From Streptomyces sp. GKU 895 (GTDB lineage Bacteria > Actinomycetota > Actinomycetes > Streptomycetales > Streptomycetaceae), in contig MWJO01000034.1 of the NCBI GenBank assembly GCA_002027195.1, positions 1 through 64,000 on the forward strand: a stretch of DNA of 64,000 nt. Reading direction: 5' to 3'. Within the stretch, counting starts at the first letter, position 1. Each line of letters begins with the position of its first letter. This document shows, piece by piece, positions 26,725 to 36,246 of the stretch. Made by a program: the position numbers and the translations under genes. Below the pieces are notes generated by a model. It saw nothing but the letters and a program-made list of their open reading frames with translations, was not told where the DNA came from and did no database searches.

Positions 26725-28433
26725 ACTCCGGCTACGCCGTCCCCGCGGTCGCCCTCGTCGTCGTCGCCACCGTCCTCGTCGGCGCCTTCGGCCTGCGCAT
26801 CTCCCGCACCACCTCCGACTTCTACGTCGCCTCCCGCACCGTGGGGCCACGGTTGAACGCGGCCGCCATCAGCGGCGAGTACCTGTCCGCGGCCTCCTTC
26901 CTCGGCATCGCCGGACTCGTCCTCGTGCAGGGCCCGGACATGCTCTGGTACCCGGTCGGCTACACCGCCGGATACCTCGTCCTCCTGCTCTTCGTCGCCG
27001 CCCCGCTGCGCCGCTCCGGCGCCTACACGCTCCCCGACTTCGCCGAGGCCAGGCTCGCCTCCCAGGCGGTACGGCGACTGGCCGGGGCCTTCGTCGTCGG
27101 GGTCGGCTGGCTGTACCTGCTGCCCCAACTCCAGGGCGCCGGGCTGACGTTGCAGGTGCTGACCGGCGCCCCCGACTCGCTGGGCGGAGTCATCGTCGCC
27201 GTGGTCGTGGTCGCCACCGTCGCCGCCGGCGGCATGCGCAGCATCACCTTCGTGCAGGCCTTCCAGTACTGGCTCAAGCTCACCGCCCTCCTCGTCCCCG
27301 CGCTCTTCCTGATCCTCGCCTGGCAGGGCGACGGCGCCCCCAGCCACGCCTTCGAGGAACCGGCGACCTTCCGCGAGCAGCGCGTGGTCCGCGTCGGCGA
27401 CAGCCTCGACCTGAAGCTCGACCGCCCGCTGACCGTCACCGTGGACGGCACCGTCGACGGCCGCAGCCACACGGACACCGCGCTCCGCCTGCACGCCGGC
27501 ACCCATCACATCGACGCCGGCACCCTGCTCACCTTCGCCGCGGGCGACCCCGTCCCCGAGGCCGACCGCCGCAGCGACGCCGGTCTGTCGCCCTCGCAGG
27601 CCGAGAGCCGCGGCGAACGCCCGCTGTACGCCACGTACGGCCTGATCCTCGCGACCTTCCTCGGCACCATGGGCCTGCCGCACGTCGTCGTCCGCTTCTA
27701 CACCAGCCCGCACGGCGTCGCCGCCCGCCGCACCACCGTCGCCGTGCTGGGCCTGATCGGCGCCTTCTACCTGCTGCCGCCCGTCTACGGCGCCCTCGGC
27801 CGCCTCTACGCCCCCGAACTCACCCTCACCGGGGACGCGGACGCCGCCGTCCTGCTGCTGCCGGACCGGGTGATCGGCGGCCTCGGCGGCGACCTGCTCG
27901 GCGCGCTGGTCGCCGGGGGAGCCTTCGCCGCGTTCCTCTCCACCGCCTCGGGACTGACCATGGCCGTCGCGGGCGTCCTCACCCAGGACGTGCTGCCGTC
28001 GCGCGGCGTACGGCACTTCCGGCTGGGCACGGTCATCGCCATGGCCGTACCGCTGGCGGCGAGCGCCCTGGTCGGCGGGTTGCCGGTCGCCGACGCGGTG
28101 GGCCTGGCGTTCGCCGTGTCCGCCTCCTCCTTCTGCCCGCTGCTCGTGCTCGGCATCTGGTGGCGGCGGCTGACCCCGCCGGGCGCGGCGGCCGGGATGC
28201 TGGTCGGCGGTGGTTCCGCGCTGGTGGCGGTCGCGGCGACCATGGCCGGATTCCCCGGTTCCGGCGCGGTGCGCGCCCTGCTCGCCTGGCCGGCCCTGTG
28301 GTCGGTGCCGCTGGGCTTCCTCACGATGGTGCTGGTGTCCCTGGCGACCCCGGGGCGGGTCCCGGCCGGAACGGCGGCCATCCTGGCGCGGTTCCATCTG
28401 CCGGAGGAGCTGCGGACGGAGGTGAAGGCATGA
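26721..28433 (+). CDS. sodium:solute symporter, acetate/monocarboxylate (ActP/MctP-like)
   Basis: 570-aa SSF-family carrier with about 13 hydrophobic segments. Typical motifs: SDFYVASRTVGPRLNAAAIS, GEYLSAASFLGIAGL, GGMRSITFVQAFQYWLKL, TFLGTMGLPHVVVRFYT and AFAAFLSTASGL. Between segments, residues about 210-300 form a long hydrophilic insert predicted to be beta-rich (VRVGDSLDLKLDRPLTVTVD). The substrate is probably a short carboxylate such as acetate or pyruvate. Cotranscribed with the LytTR/LytS pair, which likely senses the same solute. Confidence 0.88.
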   Translation: MNSGYAVPAVALVVVATVLVGAFGLRISRTTSDFYVASRTVGPRLNAAAISGEYLSAASFLGIAGLVLVQGPDMLWYPVGYTAGYLVLLLFVAAPLRRSGAYTLPDFAEARLASQAVRRLAGAFVVGVGWLYLLPQLQGAGLTLQVLTGAPDSLGGVIVAVVVVATVAAGGMRSITFVQAFQYWLKLTALLVPALFLILAWQGDGAPSHAFEEPATFREQRVVRVGDSLDLKLDRPLTVTVDGTVDGRSHTDTALRLHAGTHHIDAGTLLTFAAGDPVPEADRRSDAGLSPSQAESRGERPLYATYGLILATFLGTMGLPHVVVRFYTSPHGVAARRTTVAVLGLIGAFYLLPPVYGALGRLYAPELTLTGDADAAVLLLPDRVIGGLGGDLLGALVAGGAFAAFLSTASGLTMAVAGVLTQDVLPSRGVRHFRLGTVIAMAVPLAASALVGGLPVADAVGLAFAVSASSFCPLLVLGIWWRRLTPPGAAAGMLVGGGSALVAVAATMAGFPGSGAVRALLAWPALWSVPLGFLTMVLVSLATPGRVPAGTAAILARFHLPEELRTEVKA

Positions 28434-28467
28434 GCGCATGCCGCGAGCACCCGGAGGAGGCGGGGCG

Positions 28468-29648
28468 ATGAGCGGCTTCCTTGCCGGGCTGTGCGTCGCC
28501 ATCCTGCCCCTGCTGGCCGCCGGCTTCTGGCTCGGCCGCCGCACCGCGCGCCCCGAGAACCTCGGCGGGCTCGGTACGCCCGTCGAGCACGCCACCTTCG
28601 AGACCCTGCACACCGCGTCCCTCGCCGCGCCGCCGCTCCGCGCGGGCCTGACGGAGGAGACGGCCCGCAAGTCCGCCCGCAGGCTACGGACGTTGCTCGC
28701 ACGGACGCCCTGTGCCTGGCCGACCAGGAGCGGGTCCTCGTCTGGGACGGCGTCGGCGGCCATCACCGCGACGAGATCATGAAACGCCTGGCCGGGCCCC
28801 TGGAGACCGGCCGCGGCGAGGCCTTCCCGCTGACCTGCGACGCCCTCGACTGCACCGTGAGCTGGGCCGTGGTCGCCCCGCTCACCGTCGACGACCGGGT
28901 CCACGGCGCCCTCGTGGCCTGCGCGCCCCGGGAGTCCGCCGTGCTCGTGCGGGCCGCCGGCGAGGTCGCCCGCTGGGTCTCCGTCCAGCTGGAACTCGCC
29001 GACCTCGACCAGTCCCGCACCCGCCTCATCGAGGCCGAGATCAAGGCCCTGCGCGCCCAGATCTCCCCGCACTTCATCTTCAACTCCCTCGCGGTCATCG
29101 CGTCGTTCGTCCGCACCGACCCCGAGCGCGCCCGTGAACTGCTCCTGGAGTTCGCCGACTTCACCCGCTACAGCTTCCGCCGGCACGGCGACTTCACCAC
29201 CCTCGCCGACGAACTCCACGCCATCGACCACTACTTGGCGCTGGTGAGGGCCCGCTTCGGCGACCGCCTCTCCGTCACCCTGCAGATCGCCCCCGAAGTA
29301 CTGCCGGTCACCCTGCCCTTCCTCTGCCTCCAGCCGCTCGTCGAGAACGCCGTCAAGCACGGCCTCGAAGGCAAGCCCGACACCTGCCACATCCAGATCA
29401 CGGCACAGGACGCGGGCGCCGAAGCCCTCGTCGTCATCGAGGACGACGGCGCGGGAATGGACCCCTCCGCACTGCGCCGCATCCTCGCCGGCGAGGTCAG
29501 CCCCTCGGGCGGCATCGGGCTGTCCAACGTCGACGACCGGCTGCGCCAGGTGTACGGCGACGACTACGGCCTCGTCATCGAGACCGCCGTCGGCGCCGGC
29601 ATGAGGATCACCGCCCGGCTGCCGAAGTACCAGCCGGGCGTCCACTAG
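28468..29648 (+). pseudogene. LytS-type sensor histidine kinase (one frameshift)
   Basis: N-terminal membrane anchor (GLCVAILPLLAAGFWLGRR), a GAF-like middle region, then the His_kinase domain with the H-box ALRAQISPHFIFNSLAVIAS and a HATPase with N-box LQPLVENAVKHGLEGK and G-box GGIGLSNVDDRLRQVYG. A missing G near 28699 breaks the frame after SARRLRTLL. Start ATG 28468 follows GGAGGAGG. It is the partner of the LytTR regulator three genes upstream. Confidence 0.85.
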
Positions 29649-29660
29649 GGCACGGTCGCC

Positions 29661-29831
29661 TCAGGTGCTGCGGGTGACGACCATCCCGAGCGTGATCAGT
29701 CCCAGCACGACCCAGCCGAACCACAGCCAGCCGTTGCTGCCGAGCGTCACCGTGTAGGCGGTCACCACGACGAGTCCGCCGACGGTGAGCACCCCCATCG
29801 TTCTGGTCGAGCCGTCCGTGGAACCGGGCAT
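29661..29831 (-). CDS. small two-segment membrane protein
   Basis: 56 aa: hydrophilic start MPGSTDGSTRTMG, then two hydrophobic stretches (VLTVGGLVVVTAYTV and GWLWFGWVVLGLITLGMVV). No recognised family. It follows the kinase gene by 23 bp and is probably its operon partner. Confidence 0.65.
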   Translation of the reverse strand: MPGSTDGSTRTMGVLTVGGLVVVTAYTVTLGSNGWLWFGWVVLGLITLGMVVTRST

Positions 29832-29854
29832 CGCGACACCCTCCTCGGGATTCC

Positions 29855-31699
29855 TCAGGATGCGTCCCCCTCCATGGTGCCCCCGTTCTGCTTCCGGACG
29901 GTGCAGACGACGAAATGAGTGCCCGCCTTCCACGGCCCCTCGCTCGTCCAGGACCCCGCCCGGTACACCGACGGATCGAAGCCGTAGTCGGCCGGCGCCA
30001 CATCCCTGCCGCAGGCCAGGTCCGCCGCCTCGGCACCCGCCTCCGCCAGCGTCACGTCCTCGGCCAATCGGGTGAACCCGAGGACCTCCTCGTCGTGCGG
30101 CCCCGCACAGGACACCAGCCGCGCGTCCCGGTTGGACCGCACCTCCAGACAGTCCCGCTTCTGCATGGACGACACGTCGAGGAACTTCGTCCCCGGCTTC
30201 CGGTGCCCGCCCAGCGGCCCGTACACCGGCCCGTGCGCGCCCACCACCAGACACGCCGTACGGCGTCCCGCGGCCGTGAACCCCTGCGCGGTCGGTACCA
30301 GGGCGAGGCTGCGCACATCGGCCAGCTTCCCGCGGATCTCCTCGGTCGCCTCCTCACAGCGCGCCGGCCCCTGCGCCCGCGCCTCGGCCGCCGACGCGGC
30401 GCGACGAAGGCCATCACCTGCCCGTCCGGCGGACCGCCGCACCGCGCGGCCAACGCCACCTGCGGCGTCCCCTGGAAGGGCGCCTCACCCGGCCAGTCCA
30501 CGGTCACACAGTCACCGTCGCGCAGAGCCCTCCCGAGCCCGACGTCCGTCCCGTACGGCGCTGCCGTCGCGCCGCTGCCGCCCCCGCCGTCCCCGGGCGG
30601 CTGCTGCGCCACGGCGTACCAGACCCCGCCCCCGGCGAGCGCCAGCCCCAGCAGCCCGGCGAGGGCCGACTGCAGGGCCCGCGAACGGGTACGGCGCCGG
30701 CTCCCGCCACCACTGCTGACCAGCGGCCCGAAGCCCTGCGGAGCGCCACCGGACGGGCGGAGGCGGCGCCGGCTGCGCCCACGGCGGCTGCGAGCCCAGG
30801 TCGGTCTGGGTCCGGACGAACGGATCGGCCCGCGGTGTGACGATCTGCGACAGCGCCGTCTCCGCCTGCACGGCGGAGATCCGCAGCTCCGGCTCTTTGA
30901 CCAGCATCGCCGCCAGTACGGGGGCCAGGGCGCCCGCCCGCACCGGTGGCCGCGGCTCCTCCGTCACCACCGCGCTGATCTCCGCCAGGTGCGAGTCGCG
31001 CTCGAAGGGACCGCATCCCTCCACCGCGTGGTAGAGCGTGCACCCCAGCGAGAACAGGTCGGCGGCCGGAGTGGGCGAGCCACCCGTGGCCCGCTCCGGA
31101 GCCAGATAACCGGCCGTGCCGACCAGCACCGACGTCAGCGTGTACCGCGTCTCCCCGGCGTCCGGCTGGACCGAGATGCCGTAGTCGGTGAGCAGGACGC
31201 GGCCGTACGGCGCCCCGCCGCGGTCCGGCGCGAGCAGGATGTTCGCCGGTTTCACGTCCCGGTGCATGACGCCCCGCTCGTGCCCGGCGGTGAGCGCGTC
31301 GAGGACGGCGAGCCCGATGCGGGCGCACTCGGCGGGCGCCAGCGGACCGCGCCGGGCGACCAGCTCACGCAGGTCCACCGCGCCCGGCACGTACTCCATG
31401 ACGATCCAGGGCAGCCCGTCGTGCTCCAGCACGTCGTGCACGGTCACCACATGCGGATGACCGCGCAGCCCGGCCGCGTACCGGGCCTCCGCGCGAGCCC
31501 GGGCGACCCGGGCCTCGCGCTCGTGACCGGCCTCGGACGGGTCCCGGAAGACGATCTCCTTGAGCGCGACCTCGCAGGCGAGTCTCTGGTCGTGGGCGAG
31601 CCAGACATGGCCCATGCCGCCGCTGCCCAGTTGGTTCAGCAGCAGATAGCGGCCGGCGATGACCCGGCCCACTCCCGATGTCGATGGTCCTGAAGGCAT
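29855..31699 (-). pseudogene. transmembrane Ser/Thr protein kinase with extracellular septum-formation-like domain, frameshifted
   Basis: The N-terminal Hanks kinase is complete: GSGGMGHVWLAHD, EVALKEIV, VMHRDVKPANILL, and DYG instead of DFG (LLTDYGISV), then VGTAGYLAPER. The frame changes near 30755, after which QSALAGLLGLALAGGGVWYA forms the single membrane helix, and again near 30400. The extracellular part then reads DGDCVTVDWPGEAPFQGTP and later CLEVRSNRDARLVSCAGPHD, with paired cysteines as in 'septum formation' domains. There are no PASTA repeats in the kinase. Both breaks fit single-base errors. Confidence 0.82.
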
Positions 31700-31727
31700 C
31701 CGGTGACTCCCGGGTTCTGCGGGGGCG

Positions 31728-33085
31728 CTACGTGGCGACGCTTGAGGTGGGCCCCTCGGGCGCGGACTCACTGACGGGCGGCGGTGCGCTGGTGCTCTCC
31801 GGCGGTGGCGCGACCGTCGTCACCGGCGGCGGGGCGCTGGTCGTCACCGGGGGAGTGCTCGCGGTCTCCTTCGGTGGCGGGGACGGCGGCGGTGCGCTGG
31901 TCACGGTCGGCGGCGAGCTCGTCACCGACGTCGACGGTGAGGCCGGGACCGATGGGGACGTGGACGTCGACGGGCCGGACGGTGTGCTCGTCGAAGGACC
32001 GGTCGGGAGACCGGCGGACGGCGACGTCGACGTGCTCCCGCTCGATTCCGGCGCCGACGTACCGGGCGTCGACGGCCCGGACACAGAAGGTTGCGTCGGC
32101 GGGGGAGACGTGGTGTCGCCGTCTCCGGGCGACGAGCCCTCCGCCACGCTCAGCATCACGTACTGCCGAACCGCAGCTCGGTCCCGGCCGGCGGATCGGA
32201 CGCCGTGACCCGCGCGCCGTCCGCCGGCACCGAACCGGTGTCGTACCCCGTCGCGAGCCCCTTGTCGGCCAGCGCCTGCCGGGCCTCACCGAAGGTCTTG
32301 CCCGCAAGACCGGGGACGGCCTCGGTCTTCCGGGTGTCGAAGGTGTCGTCCCTCGCGCCCCCGGTGCCGACCGGCCGGTTGATCCCGCGGTCGGGATCGT
32401 CCACGTCGACCAGGGCGATCTTCTCCAGCGGACGGGCGGCGGGCCGCACGGCCACGACCGAGGAGCGGTCGTATCCCTTCCACTCCTTGTTCCCGTCCTC
32501 GAACTTGACCGAGATACGGTCCGTGTCACCCGCGAAAGAACGCAAAGGATTTCCGCAGCTGCACTTCACGGCCGGCTGTCCCTGCTGATCGACGAGAATC
32601 GCGATTCCGGCCTGGAGCAGCGAGTCGTAGGGAACGGCCTTTCCCTTTTTGTAGTCGTGATTCTTGACGAGAGTGTCGTGACGCAACAGAACCGGTGTGA
32701 GCCGATCCAGGTATTCCGGTATCTCACCGGTGGTGATTCCCAGGGCGCGCGCCCACGCCTGTGCCTTCTGGTCGTTCGTGGGATCGGTGAGGAATGCCTT
32801 GAGTTTCTTGACGTCACAGACGGTCGGCTGCTTCGAGCCGCCGTACAGACCCGGAGTGTCGCCCTGTTGCAGACTGCCACGCACGGGCTGCGCCTTCACG
32901 TCCGGCGCGTCCCGGCCGAGTCCGCTCGTCTCGTCGAAGAACGGCGCGAGCGACGGCACACCGGCCGCGACCGCCTTCACCACCAGCAAAGGCGTTCCTC
33001 TGTCGCAGCCACTCACCGCGAGAACGAGAACCAACAGACACGCGAGCTTTGTCGCGAGCCTCTGCATAAATGCGCGAAACGTCAT
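31728..33085 (-). pseudogene. DUF6777-like lipoprotein with PASTA domain and Pro/Ser/Thr tail, one frameshift
   Basis: The lipoprotein signal ends LAVSGC (lipobox). A DUF6777-like domain follows (GLYGGSKQPTVCDVKKLKAF, YLDRLTPVLLRHDTLV, ILVDQQGQPAVKCSCGNPLR), then a PASTA-like unit AVPGLAGKTFGEARQALADK...SDPPAGTELRFG. Near 32158 an indel breaks the frame; the next frame continues YVMLSVAEG, completing the PASTA unit, then a long PST-rich tail ending at 31728. It lies 28 bp upstream of the kinase gene, so a lipoprotein carries the PASTA module that the kinase lacks. Confidence 0.75.
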
Positions 33086-33153
33086 CACCGCTCCCCCCGG
33101 CGGTTCCCCCAACGCGCTTCATGCTACTGAATGACCCGGTCGCAAAAGGCCTT

Positions 33154-34103
33154 TCAGCGCCCACGTGCGTTCAATGAGGCCAAATAGGCGTTGTATGCCT
33201 CGAGTTCCTTGTCGCCGTCCCGGTCGGCGGCCCGGTCCTTGCGCCGGGCCTGCCGCTGCTCCGAGCCGTACCACTGGAACAGCAGCGCGAGCAGCACCAG
33301 CACGGACGGGATCTCACTGAAAGCCCAGGCGATCCCGCCCGCGGCGTTCTGGTCGGAGAGCGCGTCGATACCGAGGGAGGCGGGCGGATTCTTGAACGTC
33401 TCGACCATCGGGGTCGACGCCATCATCAACGCGATCCCGAAGAACGCGTGGAACGGCATGCCCGCGAACAGCTCCAGCATCCGCATCAGATACCCCGGCC
33501 GTGCGGCCCCGGGTCGACGCCGATGATCGGCCAGAAGAACACGACACCCACGGCGAGGAAGTGCACCATCATCGCCAGGTGCCCGGTCTTCGACCCCATC
33601 AGGAAGTCGAAGAGCGGCGTGAAGTACAGCGCGTAGAGGCTCGCGATGAACAGCGGGATGGTGAACGCCGGATGCGTGATGATCCGCATGTACCGGCTGT
33701 GCAGCAGCGCCAGCAGCAGCTCGCGCGGCCCCTTGCGCCCCTTGCCGGCGGCGGGCAGCACCCGCAGCGCGAGGGTCACGGGAGCGCCGAGCAGGATCAG
33801 GATCGGCGACAGCATGCTGATGACCATGTGCTGCACCATGTGCACGCTGAACATGACCATGCCGTAGTCGTTGAGCCGGGTGCACATCACCAGCATGATC
33901 GTCAGCACGCCGACGACGAACGAGACCGTCCGCCCCGCCGACCAGGCGTCCCCACGCCGCCTCAGCTTCACGACCCCGTACGCGTACAGCCCGAGCCCCA
34001 CCAGACAGGCCACGAGAAAGAACGGGTCGGCCGACCACTGAAGCCCCCGCCCCAGCGTGAACGGCGGCAGATCCATGGTCATGCCGTGCCCGCTGTGATC
34101 CAT
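33154..34103 (-). pseudogene. ctaG: CtaG-family cytochrome c oxidase assembly protein (one frameshift)
   Basis: Polytopic membrane protein. MDHSGHGMTMDLPPFTLGRG opens it, then helices including VHMVQHMVISMLSPILILLG, PLFIASLYALYFTPLFDFLM and HFLAVGVVFFWPIIGVDPGP. After HPG the frame is lost at about 33505 by a missing base; the next frame carries GYLMRMLELFAGMPFHAFFG and the charged C-terminus. The actinobacterial caa3_CtaG family helps copper insertion into oxidase. The start is the ATG at 34103. Confidence 0.85.
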
Positions 34104-34205
34104 TACGCCGGCTCCTGATTCGTGGGGGTTGTACGAGTCTGTCCGCACACAGACTAGAACTGCCCCCGGCGACTCCTGTCACCGGGGGCAAGCACATGTC
34201 CCTGA

Positions 34206-34235
34206 AGGGGCGCGGGGAACTGCGCGACCAGCCAC
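34206..34235 (+). repeat. 30-bp interspersed repeat, copy 1
   Basis: Core GGGGCGCGGGGAACTGCGCG, identical over 30 bp to the copy at 46933-46962 (opposite strand). Lies downstream of the pfkA 3' end, upstream of ctaG. The GCGC...GCGC segment can form a small hairpin. Confidence 0.85.
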
Positions 34236-34259
34236 ACACGACCCGCACCCGCCAGACGA

Positions 34260-35285
34260 CTACAGCACGCACTCCGCTTCCGCGTACCGCTCCTCAGGAA
34301 CCGTCTTCAACGTCTCCACCGCCTCAGCCAACGGCACCATCACGATGTCCGTCCCCCGCAGCGCCGTCATGTGCCCGAACTCCCCACGGTGCACCGCCTC
34401 CACCGCATGCCATCCGAACCGCGTGGCAAGAACACGGTCGTACGCGGTAGGCGTACCGCCCCGCTGCACATGCCCCAGGATCACCGGCCGCGCTTCCTTC
34501 CCCAGCCGCTGCTCCAGCTCGATGGACAGCTGCCGCGCGATCCCCGCGAAGCGCTCGTGCCCGTAGATGTCCTTGCCGCCCTCGTCGAACGCCATGGACC
34601 CCGGCGCCGGCTTCGCACCCTCCGCCGCGACGACGATCGCGAACCGCTTGCCGGCCTCGAACCGCTCGCCGACCCGCCGCGCCAACTCCTCGATGTCGAA
34701 GGGCCGTTCCGGTACGACGATGGCGTGCGCGCCGGCCGCCATGCCGGAGTGCAGCGCGATCCAGCCGGTGTGCCGCCCCATGACCTCGACGACGAGCACG
34801 CGCTGATGCGACTCGGCGGTGGTCTTGAGCCGGTCCAGGGCCTCCGTGGCCACACCGACGGCCGTGTCGAAGCCGAAGGTGACGTCCGTGACGGCGATGT
34901 CGTTGTCGATGGTCTTCGGCACGCCCACGATCGGCAGACCGGCGTCGGACATCAGCCGGGCCGCCTTCAGCGTGCCCTCGCCGCCGATCGGGATGATCGC
35001 GTCGAGGCCGAGCTCGGCGACATGCCCCTTGGCCCGCTCCACCCCGTCACGCAGATGGGAGGGCTGGACCCGGGAGGAGCCGAGGATGGTGCCGCCGCGG
35101 GCGAGGATGCCGCCCACCGCGTCGAGGTCGAGCTTGAGGTAGTCGCACTCCAGGAGACCCTTCCAGCCGTCCCGGAAGCCGATGACCTCGTCGCCGTGGT
35201 CGGCGACGGCACGGTGCACGACGGACCGGATGACGGCGTTCAGGCCGGGGCAGTCGCCGCCGGACGTGAGGACACCAATGCGCAT
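34260..35285 (-). CDS. pfkA: 6-phosphofructokinase
   Basis: 341 aa, committing step of glycolysis. Motifs: MRIGVLTSGGDCPGLNAVIR, IPIGGEGTLKAARL, VGVPKTIDNDI, VEVMGRHTGWIA, VVPERPF and HVQRGGTPTAYDR. Gly in GGEGT favours ATP as phosphoryl donor while Lys in PKTIDND is the residue usual in PPi enzymes, a combination known in actinobacterial group-III PFKs. The start at 35285 gives the canonical N-terminus; a longer reading to 35306 is open. Confidence 0.95.
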   Translation of the reverse strand: MRIGVLTSGGDCPGLNAVIRSVVHRAVADHGDEVIGFRDGWKGLLECDYLKLDLDAVGGILARGGTILGSSRVQPSHLRDGVERAKGHVAELGLDAIIPIGGEGTLKAARLMSDAGLPIVGVPKTIDNDIAVTDVTFGFDTAVGVATEALDRLKTTAESHQRVLVVEVMGRHTGWIALHSGMAAGAHAIVVPERPFDIEELARRVGERFEAGKRFAIVVAAEGAKPAPGSMAFDEGGKDIYGHERFAGIARQLSIELEQRLGKEARPVILGHVQRGGTPTAYDRVLATRFGWHAVEAVHRGEFGHMTALRGTDIVMVPLAEAVETLKTVPEERYAEAECVL

Positions 35286-35501
35286 AGCCCGAAACAACCT
35301 TCTCAACGTGGGCCGGGGACCGGACCACGCTGTCCGGCTCGATCCCCGCCACCCTAGCGGCAGGAGGGGGCGGGACCGAACCGTGCGTCCGCCTGCTGGA
35401 CGACCCCGCTCAGGTGTGCGGACTCATCGTCAGACGGGCTGGTGAAGTGACCCTTGAGCACTGGTGAACTGCCAGCTCACGCGGGCTGCTGCGCAGCTGT
35501 T

Positions 35502-36230
35502 CTAGGCCGGCTGCTGCGCAGCCGCGATGCGCTCGTTGCGCAGCGCCTCGTACCAGCGGTCGTCGGTCGGCGGCAGCGCGTTCACGTCGAGTGCCAGCTT
35601 CAGCAGCAGGTCTGCGATGAGCGGGTTCCGCGCCAGCACGGGACCGTGCATGTAGGTGCCGAAGACCGTGTCGTTGTACGCGCCCTCCGTGCCGTCACCC
35701 GTGCCGTTGCCGTTGCCCAGGCGGACGTTGGCGAGCGGGCGGGCGGTGGGGCCGAGGTGGGTGACGCCCTGGTGGTTCTCGAAGCCGGTCAGTGGGGGCA
35801 GCCCGAGGCGCGGGTCGATGTCGGCGAGGACGTCACCGACGCACCGCGCGCCCTCACCACGGACCGAGACCACGTCGAGCAGCCCGAGACCGGGCTCGCG
35901 CTGGCCGAGGTCGTTGATGAACTCGTGCCCGAGGATCTGGTACCCGGCGCACACCGAGAACACGATCGCGCCGTTCTCGACCGCCCGGTGCAGTCCGCCG
36001 TCCCGGCGCAGCCGCTCCGCCGCGAGCCGCTGCGGACGGTCCTCGCCGCCGCCGATGAGGTAGATGTCCCCGGAGGTCGGGATCGGCTGGTCGCTGCGCA
36101 CGTCGAGCCGGGCCACGTCGAGGCCCCGCTGCCGCGCCCGGCGCTCCACGACCAGGACGTTGCCCTGGTCGCCGTAGGTGCTGAGCAGGTCGGGATAGAT
36201 CCAGACGACCCGCAGCTGGTTGTCGCTCAC
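35502..36230 (-). CDS. gatD: lipid II isoglutaminyl synthase, glutamine amidotransferase subunit
   Basis: 242-aa class-I-type glutaminase with catalytic Cys in VFSVCAGYQILGHEF and His in FGTYMHGPVLARNP. It releases ammonia from glutamine for MurT, which amidates the D-glutamate of lipid II. The gene follows murT by 16 bp. Its last codons (AAQQPA) contain a 14-bp sequence repeated just beyond the stop. Confidence 0.93.
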   Translation of the reverse strand: MSDNQLRVVWIYPDLLSTYGDQGNVLVVERRARQRGLDVARLDVRSDQPIPTSGDIYLIGGGEDRPQRLAAERLRRDGGLHRAVENGAIVFSVCAGYQILGHEFINDLGQREPGLGLLDVVSVRGEGARCVGDVLADIDPRLGLPPLTGFENHQGVTHLGPTARPLANVRLGNGNGTGDGTEGAYNDTVFGTYMHGPVLARNPLIADLLLKLALDVNALPPTDDRWYEALRNERIAAAQQPA

Positions 36231-36246
36231 AAAAGTCCCCTGAGTG

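Noticed and set aside
26634..29645. A 1003-aa minus-strand ORF
   Set aside because: Antisense shadow of the symporter and kinase genes; low-complexity composition without domains.
35484..35522. 14-bp direct repeat (GGCTGCTGCGCAGC) at the gatD end as a mobile-element target duplication
   Set aside because: Only 11 bp apart with no element between; more likely local slippage.
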